Shown in pieces: positions 9,517-21,750 of a DNA stretch of 64,000 nt; the first letter of the stretch is position 1, and each line of letters begins with the position of its first letter. The notes beneath the pieces are model-generated. The model was not told the origin of the DNA. It worked only from the letters and a program-made list of their open reading frames with translations, and made no database searches. The DNA lies in the NCBI GenBank assembly GCA_965644295.1, contig CBFFRP010000668.1:1-64000 (forward strand). Direction: 5' to 3'. Source of the DNA: Paraphysomonas bandaiensis. Its lineage: Eukaryota > Chrysophyceae. Both the position numbers and the translations under genes were made by a program.

Positions 9517-10003
9517 TACCTATAATCACCCCGTTACACCTATGAGTTGACTTCACCTATTGCACACTATTAACTCACTTCAATTGCACAATATATATCA
9601 CATCATATTGCAGAACTCAACAAGCACAATATGACTAATCCTAAGCAGTTCCACACTCGGCAATAGGATACTGATGGGATCCACAAGTGCAAATGAGAGA
9701 GTTAAAAAGACTTAAATCTTTACTTACTCAAGAATACGCATTGACGACGCAAGCACAACTACAAACCAGACTACTATATTTAATTCGGTGTTGGCTGCAA
9801 CATCAAACTACTAACACTTTCTAAATCAATATATAACATGTTGCAAGCCGAACTACTCGTTTGACATCATCACTACTTCCATTCAACAGTACATTCCCTG
9901 CACAGGGGTAGAGAACAGACAGTATACACAGGTACTCACAACAAACAGCGATCGTGGAGCAACGGTCTTATGCACACCTTAGGACCCACCGGTCACCTAA
10001 ATT
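9517..10003. other. Intergenic, between the copia element and the kinase 3' end
   Basis: AT-rich sequence with no open frame or repeat that I can support; it should include the 3' UTR of the minus-strand kinase. Confidence 0.5.
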
Positions 10004-12933
10004 CTACGACGTAATAACCAGATCCAGAGGATTTGGCTGCCTTCCTCTCGAGCCAGGTACCCGTGGGGAATCCGACAAAAGCGCAGAATTCACTCTGTAC
10101 GCAAAAAAATACATATGAGGAAGGGAACATATATGTTGGCAAAAAACTCACATTGGCGATCCACCCTGATCGAAAAGGTTGAAAGCATAATCACGTTTCA
10201 CCAGCTCTGACACCTTTTTGCGCACCCACTCATAAAACCTCTTGAATTGGAATATTTCCAGCTGTCCTCGTACGAACTCAACAAGATATAGGGGGGGGCC
10301 GTTGCCGTGATTGGTAGGCGTGGCCGATATCTCCGTAGGACGTGACCCGTAGGAACACGCCGGACTGCGGTCGAAAGGCAGATCTCTTGCCGGGGAAGCG
10401 GGCGGCGTTGAGCTGGGAAGCTGATATAGATGCAACGCACAGAGTGGAGGACTAGAAGGATGACAATCTGAAGATCCCCACACATCTAACCGGTAACTGT
10501 CCCAATGCAACTCCACCCGCCCAATAAGTCCAATGGGACTTGCGGTCTTGTGTAAGCGACACTGCTCTAAAATTCCTTCCACAGTCTCTAAGACTTCATC
10601 GGCAGGGACAGAGGTAATGAATCGTGTGGATCGTTTAACCGCGTCGTGGAATGACGGCGGATGAGCATTCGCGTGAGGATGAGAAGGTGGGGGTGTATGT
10701 GGAAGTGACCCTGTGGCTTGCATACCTGTTAACGTGCTCTCGATACTATCCCGGGGGGTGTAGGGGATGCCCATAATACCACCTAGTTCCGCCTCAGCGT
10801 GCACTCTGCTCGTGATGAGGTCCGGAGTTCCGGCAACAACATAAGGCACAGAGTGAGGCGGAATAGGAGGGGGCGTAGTGAAACCACGACGTTGGGTCGC
10901 ACTAACCGGAGCCGTAGAGACTGATGGGGACTGCGTCGAAGCTGATCCAAGCACTGTCCTGTATTCTCCGGGAGGGCAGATGCTGCGAAAGCCTATATCC
11001 ATACTATCACCACCACTTCTGCAGAAGGTGTTGTCCGGAACACTACCTACACTTTCCTCGAAGAGCGACTTCGATCCTGTCACTAGCCCTTCCAATTCAT
11101 CCGATCGATGGGGGTGAGAATGTTGCCCGTGTGAGCAGCTCCGCTTCGACTTCTTCGATGCGTTACCAGAATCCTCAACTCCACCATCCTCTCCGCTCTC
11201 TGAAAAGTCATCCATTTCAAATTGGGCAGCGGAATCTACCCCCTCCCCTCCTTCATCGTCCTCGCTCATGCTCATGCGCACCAACAAATCCTCGCCAATC
11301 GCCTGTGCAGACTCCTCCGATAGCATTGGAGTGAGAGCAGTGGAGGGTGGTGGTGTAGATATACGCATTATGTCCACTATTTCACAGCAGTCAACAGTAC
11401 TCTCATCCATATCGCTTCCACTGGTTGCCCCAGTCGTGTCCCCTGTTAGTTTCTCCTTATTGGCGGAAGGAAGAGGAGGGGTAGGAACGGGAGGTGGATC
11501 TGGTTTGCACCACTGGTGGTTCTGTGCTTCCTGCACAGATATACGCATAGAAGGGTCAGGTAGCAACATTGCCACTATCAAACTTCGGGCCAATCGAGAG
11601 AATTTAGAGGAAAACAGCCATGACGGACAAACCAAGTCCGGGTCAATCCAAAAACGGGGAGATTTTGCACACTGCTCTGCAGCCCATAAACCGAATTGTT
11701 TGAAGCGCTTGCAGGTAGCTAGTTCCTGCGCGAAGGGAAGGTTCCCAGCCAACATAGCATATAGTATAACCCCTAGTGACCACGCATCTGCCTTTCTGCC
11801 GTCATAACCTTGCGCCTGCAGTACTTCCGGAGCCACATAGAAGGGGCTACCTACCACACTGCGGAGGATACGCATGGGGGAGCTCAGGTAGGAGCTCGGG
11901 ACACCAGTGGTACTGCCTGAACTTTCAGACCAGTCCTCATCTTGAGCTGCCATCGCAACTCGTGCTGAAAATCCAAAATCAGCAATCTGATGCAACGCGA
12001 GTAAGCAGTAGATACAATAAACTAAAACGATGTCCAGTTACCTTCAGAGTAGACCCATCTGCAGTTGATGAGGTGTCCTGCAGAAGAAGGTTCTCAGGCT
12101 TAAGGTCTTAGAAACATAAGAAACAAAAATTAGGAAATGAAGACATAACTGAGCTACACACCTCTGTGACACACGCCTTCATCATGGCAGTGGCGCACAC
12201 CGGATAATAGCTGCATAAAAAATCTCTTAGCAGTTTTTTCACGAGTACCACAATCAATCTTGATCCTGTCAAATAATTCACCACCGTTCGCCAGCTCCAT
12301 TACCAGGAATATGGTACACTTGGAGTCCTGGGCAAGTTCGAGGACATTCTCCAGCTTAATTACGTTTTCATGGGGACTTATTTTGCGCATGTTGTTTATT
12401 TCTCGAAATATTCGCTGACGACGTCTCACAAAATCGGCATACTTTGGAGGGATTGTCGGTGTTCCAATTTGCCCCGTGGCTATTTTTACGCGGTCTGTGG
12501 AGGCGGATTCACTCAATCTAGGACTGGAACCCCATATATTCATGCACTGCACAAGCGAGAGCTCGTGAAGTGCCCGTTGTCGTTCACTATAATACGCCGC
12601 CAAGTATTGTTTAGTGCTCCCATTCAGCAACCACCACACATGGTCCGTAGTCAAAGCTTCTTTAGATCGCTCTGCAGCCTCCGAAACGGGTCGTCCTTTA
12701 GATATTACAGTGCATCTTCTTATAAGCGCTGGGGACAACATCTTATATCCCAAAGGGTTCAATATCTTCAAAGCGAAATGTTCCTTCGTTTTGATATGCT
12801 CTGCCTCGTAAACGGTACCCGCCGCTCCACCTCCGAGAAAATTACCAACTTCATAGAGAGGAACACGGTTCTCTAACCACACAGTCTGTCCATCATACGA
12901 CGCAACTTTAAGCACGTCGTCGAAATCTTCCAT
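10004..12933 (-). CDS. CIPK/SnRK-like serine/threonine protein kinase with C-terminal KA1-like domain
   Basis: Four exons, read downward: 12933-12162, 12106-12042, 11986-10152 and 10094-10004, giving 920 residues. The N-lobe has a glycine loop (LGGGAAGTVYEAE, ~33-44) and lysine 56 in FALKI. A ~130-residue insertion follows before LVMELANGGELFDRI. The HRD/LKPEN motif spans the first intron junction, and DFG (ADFGFS) opens exon 3. GSPFYVAPEVL and the ADAWSLGVILYAMLAG helix complete the core. After a long Ser/Pro-rich linker, about residues 745-890 (TRFITSVPADEVLETVEG...LYLVEFVRGQLEIFQFKRFYEWV) match the KA1-like domain of plant CIPKs. The last exon is a prediction from a perfect GTGAGT donor and an open frame to TAG. 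I do not see a clear NAF motif for CBL binding. It is head to head with the WDR91-like gene. Confidence 0.85.
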
Positions 12934-13519
12934 TCCACTCCGAAACTATCGAAGAAAACACTCAACACAACTTATCGCCCCTCGATAACAGCACACAGTA
13001 AATTTGTAAGTTTGTCCCGATGACCTGAGGTGTTAGTGTACAATATGAACACTGTAGACCCGACGCTCGTTATGTCGAGGAAAGAATGCTCAGTGTACTT
13101 TCTGCATACAGCAGAGTGTATATATGTGTTGAGGGCAGCGTATATTTACGGTACGTGTATTCATTCTTCTTCACTGCCTCTGTCGCATCTGCATCATGTT
13201 TTTTCAGATGATGACGATTTTTCGGATGTTTCACATACAAATTTTCATTTCTGTATATATATATCTGTAAAATTATAAAAAACAGGATAAAACGTATGAT
13301 GCTCATGTGCACTCATGGTGTAGTTTGGGGTATGCGGTATGCTTTTTTTTGTGAATGCGAGAATCGAGAATGGACCACATATCTCCGTTTGCTTCGCAAT
13401 CATATCGCCTCACTTACCTGAAAATTCATGATACCGCAGTAGGACAACATCGGGCAATACATATCCAAACACCGGCCACGATCATCTCATCATAGCAAGT
13501 TTTTTCAGGCCGGACTCTT
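12934..13519. promoter_or_regulatory. Divergent promoter between the kinase and the WDR91-like gene
   Basis: 586 bases between two start codons pointing outward. It contains ATACAGCAGAGTGTATATA at 13106-13124, one example of a motif that recurs upstream of other genes here. No other gene seen. Confidence 0.45.
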
Positions 13520-14595
13520 ATGAATATCCCTGGTGCAGATAGTATTGTGGAGGAGTATCTCATTCACAGAGGATTCACAAAGACCTTCCGTCACCTCCAG
13601 AATGAGAAAAGAGAAGATCGAACAAAGGGCTTCAGCGCCACTAGAATCGTTGAACAAATATTTTATTACATACACAATTTTGAGATGGAAAATTTTATAA
13701 ATTTATGGGATTTTCTTTCGAAGCGATTTTTCATGCATTTGGATCAAGAACACATTCTTTTGTTGAGCAAAGTAAAATCAGATTTGATTAAGTTTTATTT
13801 AGTAAATGCTATTAAGAAAAATCAAAAAGATAAAGTGACTGATTTCTTCACGAAGTATTCCCACGAGATTATAACGGAATCGGGAGATAGCTGTACTGGT
13901 TTACGCAGCTGGTATGTGCTGCCATATATGGAGGAACCTGAGAAAGACCCCGAGTTCATGGTATACTTCACTGTAAGGTGGTCAGAAATGCTTAGGGTTA
14001 CTTTGAATAATTTCCTATCGATGATACTACTTAATTCTCCTCCACCAAAGGTTGCATGGTTAATTACATTCTGTGTAGTTATTGTGATATTTTCGTGTAG
14101 TTACTTCTTTTGGAGCGCTGGTTTCGATCCGAAGCTCAGCAGGAAATGCGTATGCAATTGAAGCAAGCTTCTGAGAATGTGGAAAGTCTTTTGGCTAGAT
14201 TAAAATCCTACGAAGACCGCCTTATTACTCTGCATGGGGCTGTGAAAGACCTCGCGATGCAGTTGCACCATCACCACTCGCACATCACGGTCACTGATGC
14301 TACTGAGGCTGTGCGGAGAAGACGAACACCTAGTGTGGGTTTGTTTGAGACAGATGAGGATGCTGACAAAAAGCGGGAAGAAGTACGGAATCTTGGACAG
14401 GCTGTATGTCGCCTGGCTGCGGAATGTGTACAGAAGCGTGGGACACCTGCCCAGTCTGTAGGGGTGACAACCGGGAACAGAAGTGGCAGCAGAGTGTCGG
14501 ACGGTAAAAGATCTGTAGCAGAAATGAATACGGAAGAGATGGAGATACAGTTAATGCTGCAGCTGCAAGAATGGCTCAAAGCACTCAGTGTGTAA
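13520..14595 (+). CDS. WDR91-like protein: N-terminal LisH-type domain and coiled coil, without WD40 repeats
   Basis: Two exons, 13520-14050 and 14101-14595 (50-nt intron, phase 0), coding 341 residues. The first ~175 residues closely follow the N-terminus of WDR91: VEEYLIHRGFTKTFRHL, then KGFSATRIVEQI, FYLVNAIKKNQKDKVTDFF, WYVLPYMEEPEKDPEF and NNFLSMIL. WDR91 acts with Rab7 and the Beclin1-PI3K complex on endosomes in animals. The second exon encodes a coiled coil (QEMRMQLKQASENVESLLARL) and a basic linker. The animal protein then has seven WD repeats; here a stop follows at 14593 and no WD repeat is visible in the next 2.5 kb. Either the repeats sit on another gene, or this lineage keeps a short form. 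An exon beyond a missed splice cannot be excluded. Confidence 0.75.
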
Positions 14596-14980
14596 AAATA
14601 TTATGCGTGGTAGTGTAAAAAAAAAGATATGGTCTTATTTAGCTGTAGTGTTTTGGAACGGGTGCTGCGTTATATATTGTAGAAAATAGATATAACTGAT
14701 AGAATTTAGGAGTTATAATGTTGGTAGTTTGAATTGCTATACATCATCCTGTAAAAAGCAAGAGATACTAAACTCAATTACCTCTGACCTATGATACACT
14801 CTTGAGGGAAGATCATCACCTGTCACCTGTTGGGCTTAGGTTCATTTCAGAGGTCCAAGTACTGCAAACCAGGTCAGAGGATACTCCACAGTCAGAAATG
14901 GGTTTTAAGAGTCATCACATACATTTTTTCGTCTAGTTTTTCTCCAAACAGCAAAATATCGTGAAAAGAGTAATCTGTAG

Positions 14981-15277
14981 CAGGGCTGCGTAACAATTAA
15001 TTGAATTGCAATTAAATTGCATGGGATATACGTAATAATTGCAATTATAATTGCTCGCTGGAAGGTTGAAATTAAATTGCAATTAATTGGCAATTATTCA
15101 CTAATATTAGAAAGGTTGAAGATGCTATACGTGCTTGTAATGAGTAACTAAGTTAATGAGACAGTAATTGGCACTATTAAATTGCAATTATAATTGCGCG
15201 AGTTATAACTAATAGTTGCAATTTAATTGCAAAAAAACACTTGCAATTAAATTGAAATTAATTGTTACGCAGCCCTG
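14981..15277. mobile_element. hAT-type MITE with perfect 8-bp target duplication
   Basis: The 297-bp unit has long terminal inverted repeats: CAGGGCTGCGTAACAATTAA at the left and its complement at the right. It is flanked by ATCTGTAG at 14973-14980 and 15278-15285. CAGGG termini and 8-bp duplications are hallmarks of hAT elements. Its interior is made of AATTGCAATT-type palindromes and encodes nothing. A related terminus at 44614 is next to a hAT transposase relic. Confidence 0.9.
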
Positions 15278-15370
15278 ATCTGTAGACACAGTAATATTAT
15301 ATTTCAATTTCAATATTTCAAGCTGTATAGCTAATGCAACTTGCTATTGTACAGATATGAATGTCTAATT

Positions 15371-16325
15371 ATTTGCAGTAGATGTTTTAGAGTCTGAACT
15401 AATTCAGTGCAAAACTCTAATATCCTACTATGTAGCGCTACGAAAGCTACTTGTGCAAACAGGTACAACCACTTTCGCTCTATCGCTCAAAGCAAACGCA
15501 GTGAGCAACCAGAAAACTGATACATCTGACATTTGCTGACTTCAGGGTCAATAGCCCGGATGCTTGACTTCAGTAGGCAGCCTAATACCCCGGGTACCCT
15601 TGTGATGGACCCAGTCTGTTTATTCGTCAAGGCCCAAAGACGTCTACAGCCACGTCTACTACACAAGAGACACTTATTAGTGCCCCTTGTATCACACAAG
15701 CACTTGGCTATGAGTGGGCAGAACAATATATGCTGTCTATTCTTGTGGCTCACGTTAGTTTCCCGGAGAAATATCTCCGGTACTTATCTCCCAGAACACC
15801 AGGAAAAGGTGCGCGTCTGACTCTATTGAGAGTACTTTTGTAGCTTTACAAAATATAAATAATCATACACCACTGTATGGATTGCATCCGGGGAAACCAC
15901 CATGTGGTTACACGTTCCATGTTTTGAATATATAATTATGTTCCGTGTTATGTTCTATAATAATCATCACCATTAATAGGTTGAATCATTTATTAATTTG
16001 CCTACGTATTTATACCAAAATTTCTGTGCCTAAGTAATTCAACCAAGTTGACTAGGGGTATTAATATTCCGCTAATAGAGGGTGCTCTTGTCTACCTGAA
16101 GTCAGCAGATGTGAGGTATATCAACATTCTGCTTGTTCGCTGCGTTTGCTTTGAGTGATAGAGCCAAAGTGGTTGCACCTTGGTGCTTACGGTTATGCAC
16201 AAGCAGCTTTCGTAGCGCTACATAGTAGGATATCAGAGTGAAGCACTAGTCAGTAAAGTTATAATGCTAAATTAGCGCCGACTCTTACACGCCTATTGCT
16301 AATAATAAGACACTCACTACTGCTC
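15371..16325. mobile_element. Long-TIR non-autonomous element (family A), near full length
   Basis: The two ends are inverted copies: left TCCTACTATGTAGCGCTACG at 15422, right CGTAGCGCTACATAGTAGGA at 16211, each continuing inward through a conserved ~130-bp block (AAGCAAACGCAGTGAGCAA and its complement). The right outer edge reads CTTACACGCCTATTGCTAAT ... CACTCACTACT. No transposase is encoded. Related pieces lie at 20176-20366, 23890-24028, 26996-27681, 28120-28200, 29583-29690, 33767-34581, 50228-50410 and 53920-54420. Superfamily not assigned. Confidence 0.75.
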
Positions 16326-17172
16326 TTGTATAAAGTATACTTAGAATAGTTTTGAGAAGTCAGTTTGTCTGTTGATTAACTTTACACTTATAGAAGCATT
16401 TGATCGTAAAATAGACATTCAATATGCTCTCGAAATGACGCATTAGATTTTCTGAACCAAACTTATTCTAGAATGAATCATGTGTCATGCACTGGTTGCC
16501 TATGTGTATTGATTGTAGCTAGCAAATGTTTTTAATAATCGCAAGAAAATTACAAAGAACTAACGACACAGAAGTAAGGACAACTTAATCCCTAATTTTC
16601 GATTCAAGTGTACATTGTGAAATTGACATGGGGCGATTCCAAGCCAACTGTAACTGGATTCTAATGGAGAATGAGAAGCCCAGTTCAGAAATACTGCCCA
16701 AATTGGCTACAAATTTGTACACGATGGAAGCACATCCCAGAGATGTGATAATCGATATCGACAAGTCGTAGCTATCAAACCACTACTCTTCTCATGGTTC
16801 CGGAGGGAAATATCTAGATATCTTCACGTGATATTCCAGTCTTGCTATGGGCCGGTATACGGTATTCGCACTGCGTATATTGATAATACGTGTACTTTTG
16901 CGACACAGAACTAGTCGTTGGAGGCTGGGAAATACACACGGTATACACTGCTGTATAGTGTCACGATGCGATACGTGATATGTGTGTCACCGACAGCAGT
17001 GATGTACCGAATATCAGCCAGTTGGCAGTTGAGCAGCAGTCATTGGAAATAGCAGATGCATCATGGCAGCACGTAGCTGAAGATTCTTCGCTTCTTGCAG
17101 CGTTTGACAATTACTTAGTATATAAGTAGGGAAATATTCTGACTGAAGACAGAGCGGAATAAAATATCTGAT
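16326..17172. other. Intergenic, upstream of the coiled-coil gene
   Basis: No gene recognised. GTATACACTGCTGTATAGTG at 16941-16960, about 215 bases before the next start codon, matches the recurrent promoter motif. Confidence 0.4.
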
Positions 17173-19884
17173 ATGATTCTGTCCGGACCGAAATCATATT
17201 TTGATGACTATGTGAGGAAGAAAGACACAAAACGCACACTGAATGACCCCCCTTCTTTACTTACTGATCGTGGAGCTTACGTAAACTTTCTTGAAGTTCA
17301 GCTTGAAAGAGTTTCTGCAGCATGTTTGGGTGTACAGTCGTACGAACAGAGATTTAGCGATATGCAAAATCTCATCGTGAGTCTAGAACAGCGCTGTGCA
17401 AGCACTACAAGGCTGGTCGGACTGGCGCAGCAATGTACAGAGGAATTACGAAATCGAACTGAAGAAAAATTGGACAAAATATGTGACGAAACCAAAGCAG
17501 AGCATTGGGAAACCAGGAAAGTCATGGAAGCAATGTCAGCGCGAATTGCCGCTGTCGAATTTGCGGTGGCCGAAATTCCAGTTCTTCAGAGGCGTCTCGA
17601 TGAAGCAGATGCTAAATTTCGAGAACACGAGTCCCAGTTTCAAATGTTGAAAGACTTAGTTTTATCATCTAAACAAGAGTTAAGCGACCGGTTGGATTCA
17701 TCTGAGAAGAAACATTGTGATACGGACCAAGCTATACAAAGCTTAAAAACAGAAGATTCTAGGCAACAATTCAATCTTGAAGAACTAAATAGAACTTTAC
17801 GGAGTTCACTGTCTGAATGTGAAAGTCGAGTGCTACAAGCACTAAATGACAACAACGACATCCAGAGCCGCAATTTGAGTGCTGCAATGGCCAGGTCCAC
17901 AGAAGGCATCCAGAAACTTGAACTGGATGTTGTATCTCGCGAATCCGGATGTATGGCCGCAGTTAGACTTCTTGGTGAATCACTTCGTGATGAAGCCGCC
18001 TCTTTACGTGAGCGGTTCAATAAAAAAGTCGATGCTCTGGAGGACAAGTTTGTGAAGGATCTGGACAGTGAGGTGACCAAAGTGAACAACCGGATCACAG
18101 AGCATATTGCTGTGATTCATAATGACATCGACACACAGAAGCGTCTTCATACGGCGTTCACTGAGAGCAGCCGGCAGCAATTCACACAGTTGGACAGAGC
18201 CATAGGGTCTATCAGTAATGAACAGAGTGAGCTATACCGCACTACGTGCGAGCTGAAAAGAGCTGTGGAAATTAGTGACAGTGCCAGTTCTAGTGCTCTT
18301 GATGTGACAATGCCAGATCAAACGTCACAAAATGTGAGCATTGAAAAAAGTAACTGCTTTGCTGCTGGGCCTTTTACAAGTTCTAATGCAGAAGATGACC
18401 AATCAGAACGGAGTGGCATTTCGAGAAGTACTCTTCCTATGTCGTCTCGCGCTGAAGCCACTGTAAAAGAACGAGAGAAGTTGCAATCGCACAGGTCCTC
18501 GTCGAAGTTATCTAGCACTCAGTCTACCTTTCAGCATGCTGGAGGCGTGATGTTATCATCTGCACAGCCTGTGATGGAGGCTCAACATCAGAATCAAGTG
18601 AAGAAAATGTCTCATTCTTCTGAACAGCAGAATGACCCACAGCAGCCACTTCGAATGGGGAGACAGGAATACGATATACCACCATCCGCTTCCCGAACAG
18701 ATACCCAGCAGACCGCCTTCGCTGCAAGGAATGTTATTGGAGACCAGGTCGAAAGTGTAAAGTCCCATACATACCCCCATACAAAAGAGCTATCTTCGAA
18801 AGCTGTAGTGACTGGAAATTTAGTTCAGCATAAACAACAGAAAACAAATCGTGAACACGACGTGTGTGACAAGACAGAGCGATACATTGACTACATTGGG
18901 GGTGGACTTTATTGTGATAGTGATACAAGAGATGATGTCAGCAGACGCCGGGCTCTTGCACTCGGGCTGAAATATATTGGTACAGGGCTCTACGTAGATC
19001 CCGATATTGTTAAGTCCGGGGGAAGTTTTGAGGAGAGTAACAGGCAAGAGCATGCCGATGACAACGAAGGAAGCACTGAGGCGCGAAAACCTTCGCAGAA
19101 AATTCAGGATGATGATGCTACCACTGACCGCACCAAGCGTTTATCACGGCTGGGAAGCCGCTCTCCCTCCCGTCCACCACCTCCTCCTCCTGCAAGTACT
19201 ATTGATCAAAACGGCACTCCTCAATGTGAGAAGCGTCGGCAACTGGACGGGTCCTCACTTCGTGACAGTGAAATATCTGCTGCATTCGAAAAATTCTTGA
19301 AAATGTACCGACCGGAACAGAGGAACTCCATCAGCAGGTCAATGAATCACATCGCACTTCTTTTCTGACATCGTGTGTATATACTTTAGGGGGACTACTT
19401 CCAATTCAATTGATCTGGCTGATTCTCCGTCCAGTGAGAGTATATCTTGGTCTGATATACATGATTTAGGCGAAGGGGTTCACTCTGATAGTTATGATAA
19501 GGGTAACGTATTGTCAGAGTACATGTTATTCAAACAGCAGCAGCATCTAGTTCCATGGCAACCACCATCGGTAAGTCTCATTTAAGTTGGCCATGCTAAG
19601 TCTGATTGGTGTTCACATCGAAGAACATGAGGAAGCCTCAGGTCACTACACCTTCTCGAATCAGGAAAAGTTTTTCAACCAATGATGCTACGCAGTCAAA
19701 GTCTATGCCAACCACTTCTTCCACAGAAAATGCGTGTGATATGGCCATTTCTCTTGACGATTCCTCCACCATTTTCACCGAACACCGAATTAGCACCCGT
19801 GTAGTCGATAAAATTGCCCCAGAAAAGAGACATTACGCGGAACCTGCTCCAAGAATACAGGGAGCTTCTGCACTTGTAAAATGA
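17173..19884 (+). CDS. Large coiled-coil protein of unknown function
   Basis: Three exons: 17173-19337, 19390-19570 and 19624-19884 (868 residues; introns 52 and 53 nt). Residues ~40-390 are a long heptad-rich coiled coil. The first ~50 residues (SYFDDYVRKKDTKRTLNDPPSLLTDRG) look like a conserved globular start, but I cannot name the family. A low-complexity Ser/Gln-rich stretch follows. Around residue 570 are two tandem copies of a short motif, YIGGGLYCDSD and YIGTGLYVDPD, about 25 residues apart. A proline-rich segment (SRPPPPPPAST) lies near the end of exon 1. The architecture suits a cytoskeletal, centrosomal or flagellar scaffold, which is only an inference. The start is the first ATG of the long frame, with no competing upstream exon seen. 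Confidence 0.7.
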
Positions 19885-21750
19885 ATGGAAGTAACAACTT
19901 CTGTGTAAACATTGTAGTCGCAATGAACTATGAATGCAACCGTAGTGTCATTTCCTATACTTGATGTGTCAGCGTGATATGGAATTGAATTAATTTATGA
20001 TATAGTTACAATATGAATGGATATTTTTTGTGATAAGCTATGGCGTGTGCCGTTATGGTCTATTCATGCGACACATTGCCTGTGATATAAAATCACCATG
20101 AAAACAAGCTCCTCATGAAATTCCATGTGAGTGAGTAAAAGAACTACGTGAAAAATTTTTTGCATTCTGCAATTAGTAGTGAATGTCTGCACTAGTGCAG
20201 CAAAACAATGAAATTAGCTAGTGCTTCACTCTGATATCCTACTATTTAGCGCTACGAAAGCTGCTTGTGCATCACCGCCAAGGTGCAACCACTTTCGCAC
20301 TATCATTCAAAACAAACGCAGTGAGCAAACAAAATTTTGATATATCTGCTGACTTCAGGATTGTTGATGCTTTGAGGGTGTATTCTCAAATTAGCAGTTC
20401 ATTTTTCACCAATAACTTATCATACTTTCAGCATTCTTTTTGCGAAGTGTATAAACGTTTGGCATTTTGGATAGATAAACTGAAATATCTGAACGTTGAA
20501 TTCACTTAGTTCTCAATTAGTAACATTAAAATCAACAGCTCTCATCATTCATTATTGTTATTCGCTACATTTATATCTGGTGAGTTCTGCTGCTGTTTCT
20601 TGGGCACAGAGAATATTTTAGGGCCGCATAAGTTGTATTTTGTAATAAAAAGATTATTATATCTATCTGAACAAGTAGCGATTCCAACATTCTAGTATTT
20701 AGCCTATCAGGTATCAACCAGAATTCCTTCATAATGGAGAGCATTGTTTGAAGCTTGTGCTTGGTACCGTGGTGTAATGTACAATAACCATCGTTGGGAG
20801 TAAATACGAGAGCATCGGTATGCGCATATTGTGGTGTGTGAAAAAATAAGTAGAAAAGTCTTTATGCCAGTTCGTGACTGACTAGCTGGGGATAGCCTGC
20901 TGTAGGGATTAGAGTCAGACTGCAGGCTTACTCAATCTCGAATGAGGAACACAGTGTGTGTTACCACCTACGCGCTCTGATAAGGCGCGGTTGAAGTCTA
21001 CTAGATTAACGTACAACCCCTAGTAGGGTGGATTCTTTTGTAAAAGTGTTGATAAGAGACTTGACTGAGACTGCGCCGTTGTAGAAGTAGAGTCTTGTTG
21101 GTAAGGGCATTGAGAAGGAGAGTGTAGGGGTGGCTCCATAAGGGTGGTTCAGTGCGTATGGGGGATAAGTGCTTGTATCACTTGGTGGGGGAGGTTAGGG
21201 AATATGATCAGAATGAAAGTGATATCTAACAGTAATCGAATAGTTCCTTCTCACCACAAGAGGTGTGCGGCTCATGAGAGGGACACAACCAGTGGTTGCC
21301 TCGAGGACAACATAAGTGTCACTATAGTGAGAACAATGACTTCCACAAAGATACAGCACCTTCATCCTGCGCGGGATGGCACTTGGAATTACTACGCACG
21401 TTGGATGCATGCATGGGATACATGGACGTACATGTCCACTGCTGTGTGTGAAAACTGAGAGCCAGCCATGAACTGTATACCAGGTCTAGAGTGTCTGTAT
21501 ACCGCCGTATATGCTGGTTAGGCGTTTCACTTCGCTCATTCTTTGGACGTTTTATCGTTTCATTTTTTAGTGGAACATACACAGAGTCACACTGCCATGT
21601 CCGGATATGTGGACGAATAGTTTGCTTGCGTCCCGTTGTTCTCTCCATAGACAGACAGGACCACAATGCACAATGCAGACGGAGTTTCGTATCAATGTGA
21701 AGTGTGATTTTCGCGCAATACATAAAGCTTGATTTACACTTAGTAGCATT
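19885..21750. other. Intergenic region with one family-A repeat end
   Basis: Apart from the repeat at 20176-20366 I find no coding gene. The part at about 20875-21090 is GC-richer and has short inverted repeats (CTACTAG / CTAGTAG; GCGC ... GCGC), so a non-coding RNA is possible but not supported. Confidence 0.35.
20176..20366. repeat. Family-A TIR element, left end only
   Basis: Begins TAGTAGTGAATGTCTGCAC and continues through TCCTACTATTTAGCGCTACG and AAACGCAGTGAGCAAA to CTGACTTCAGGATT, matching the left part of the element at 15371. The right end is absent. Confidence 0.65.

Noticed and set aside
10878-12876. Several plus-strand frames of 80-180 residues opposite the kinase
   Set aside because: Shadow frames of the kinase exons; no domain, and the minus strand carries all conserved motifs.
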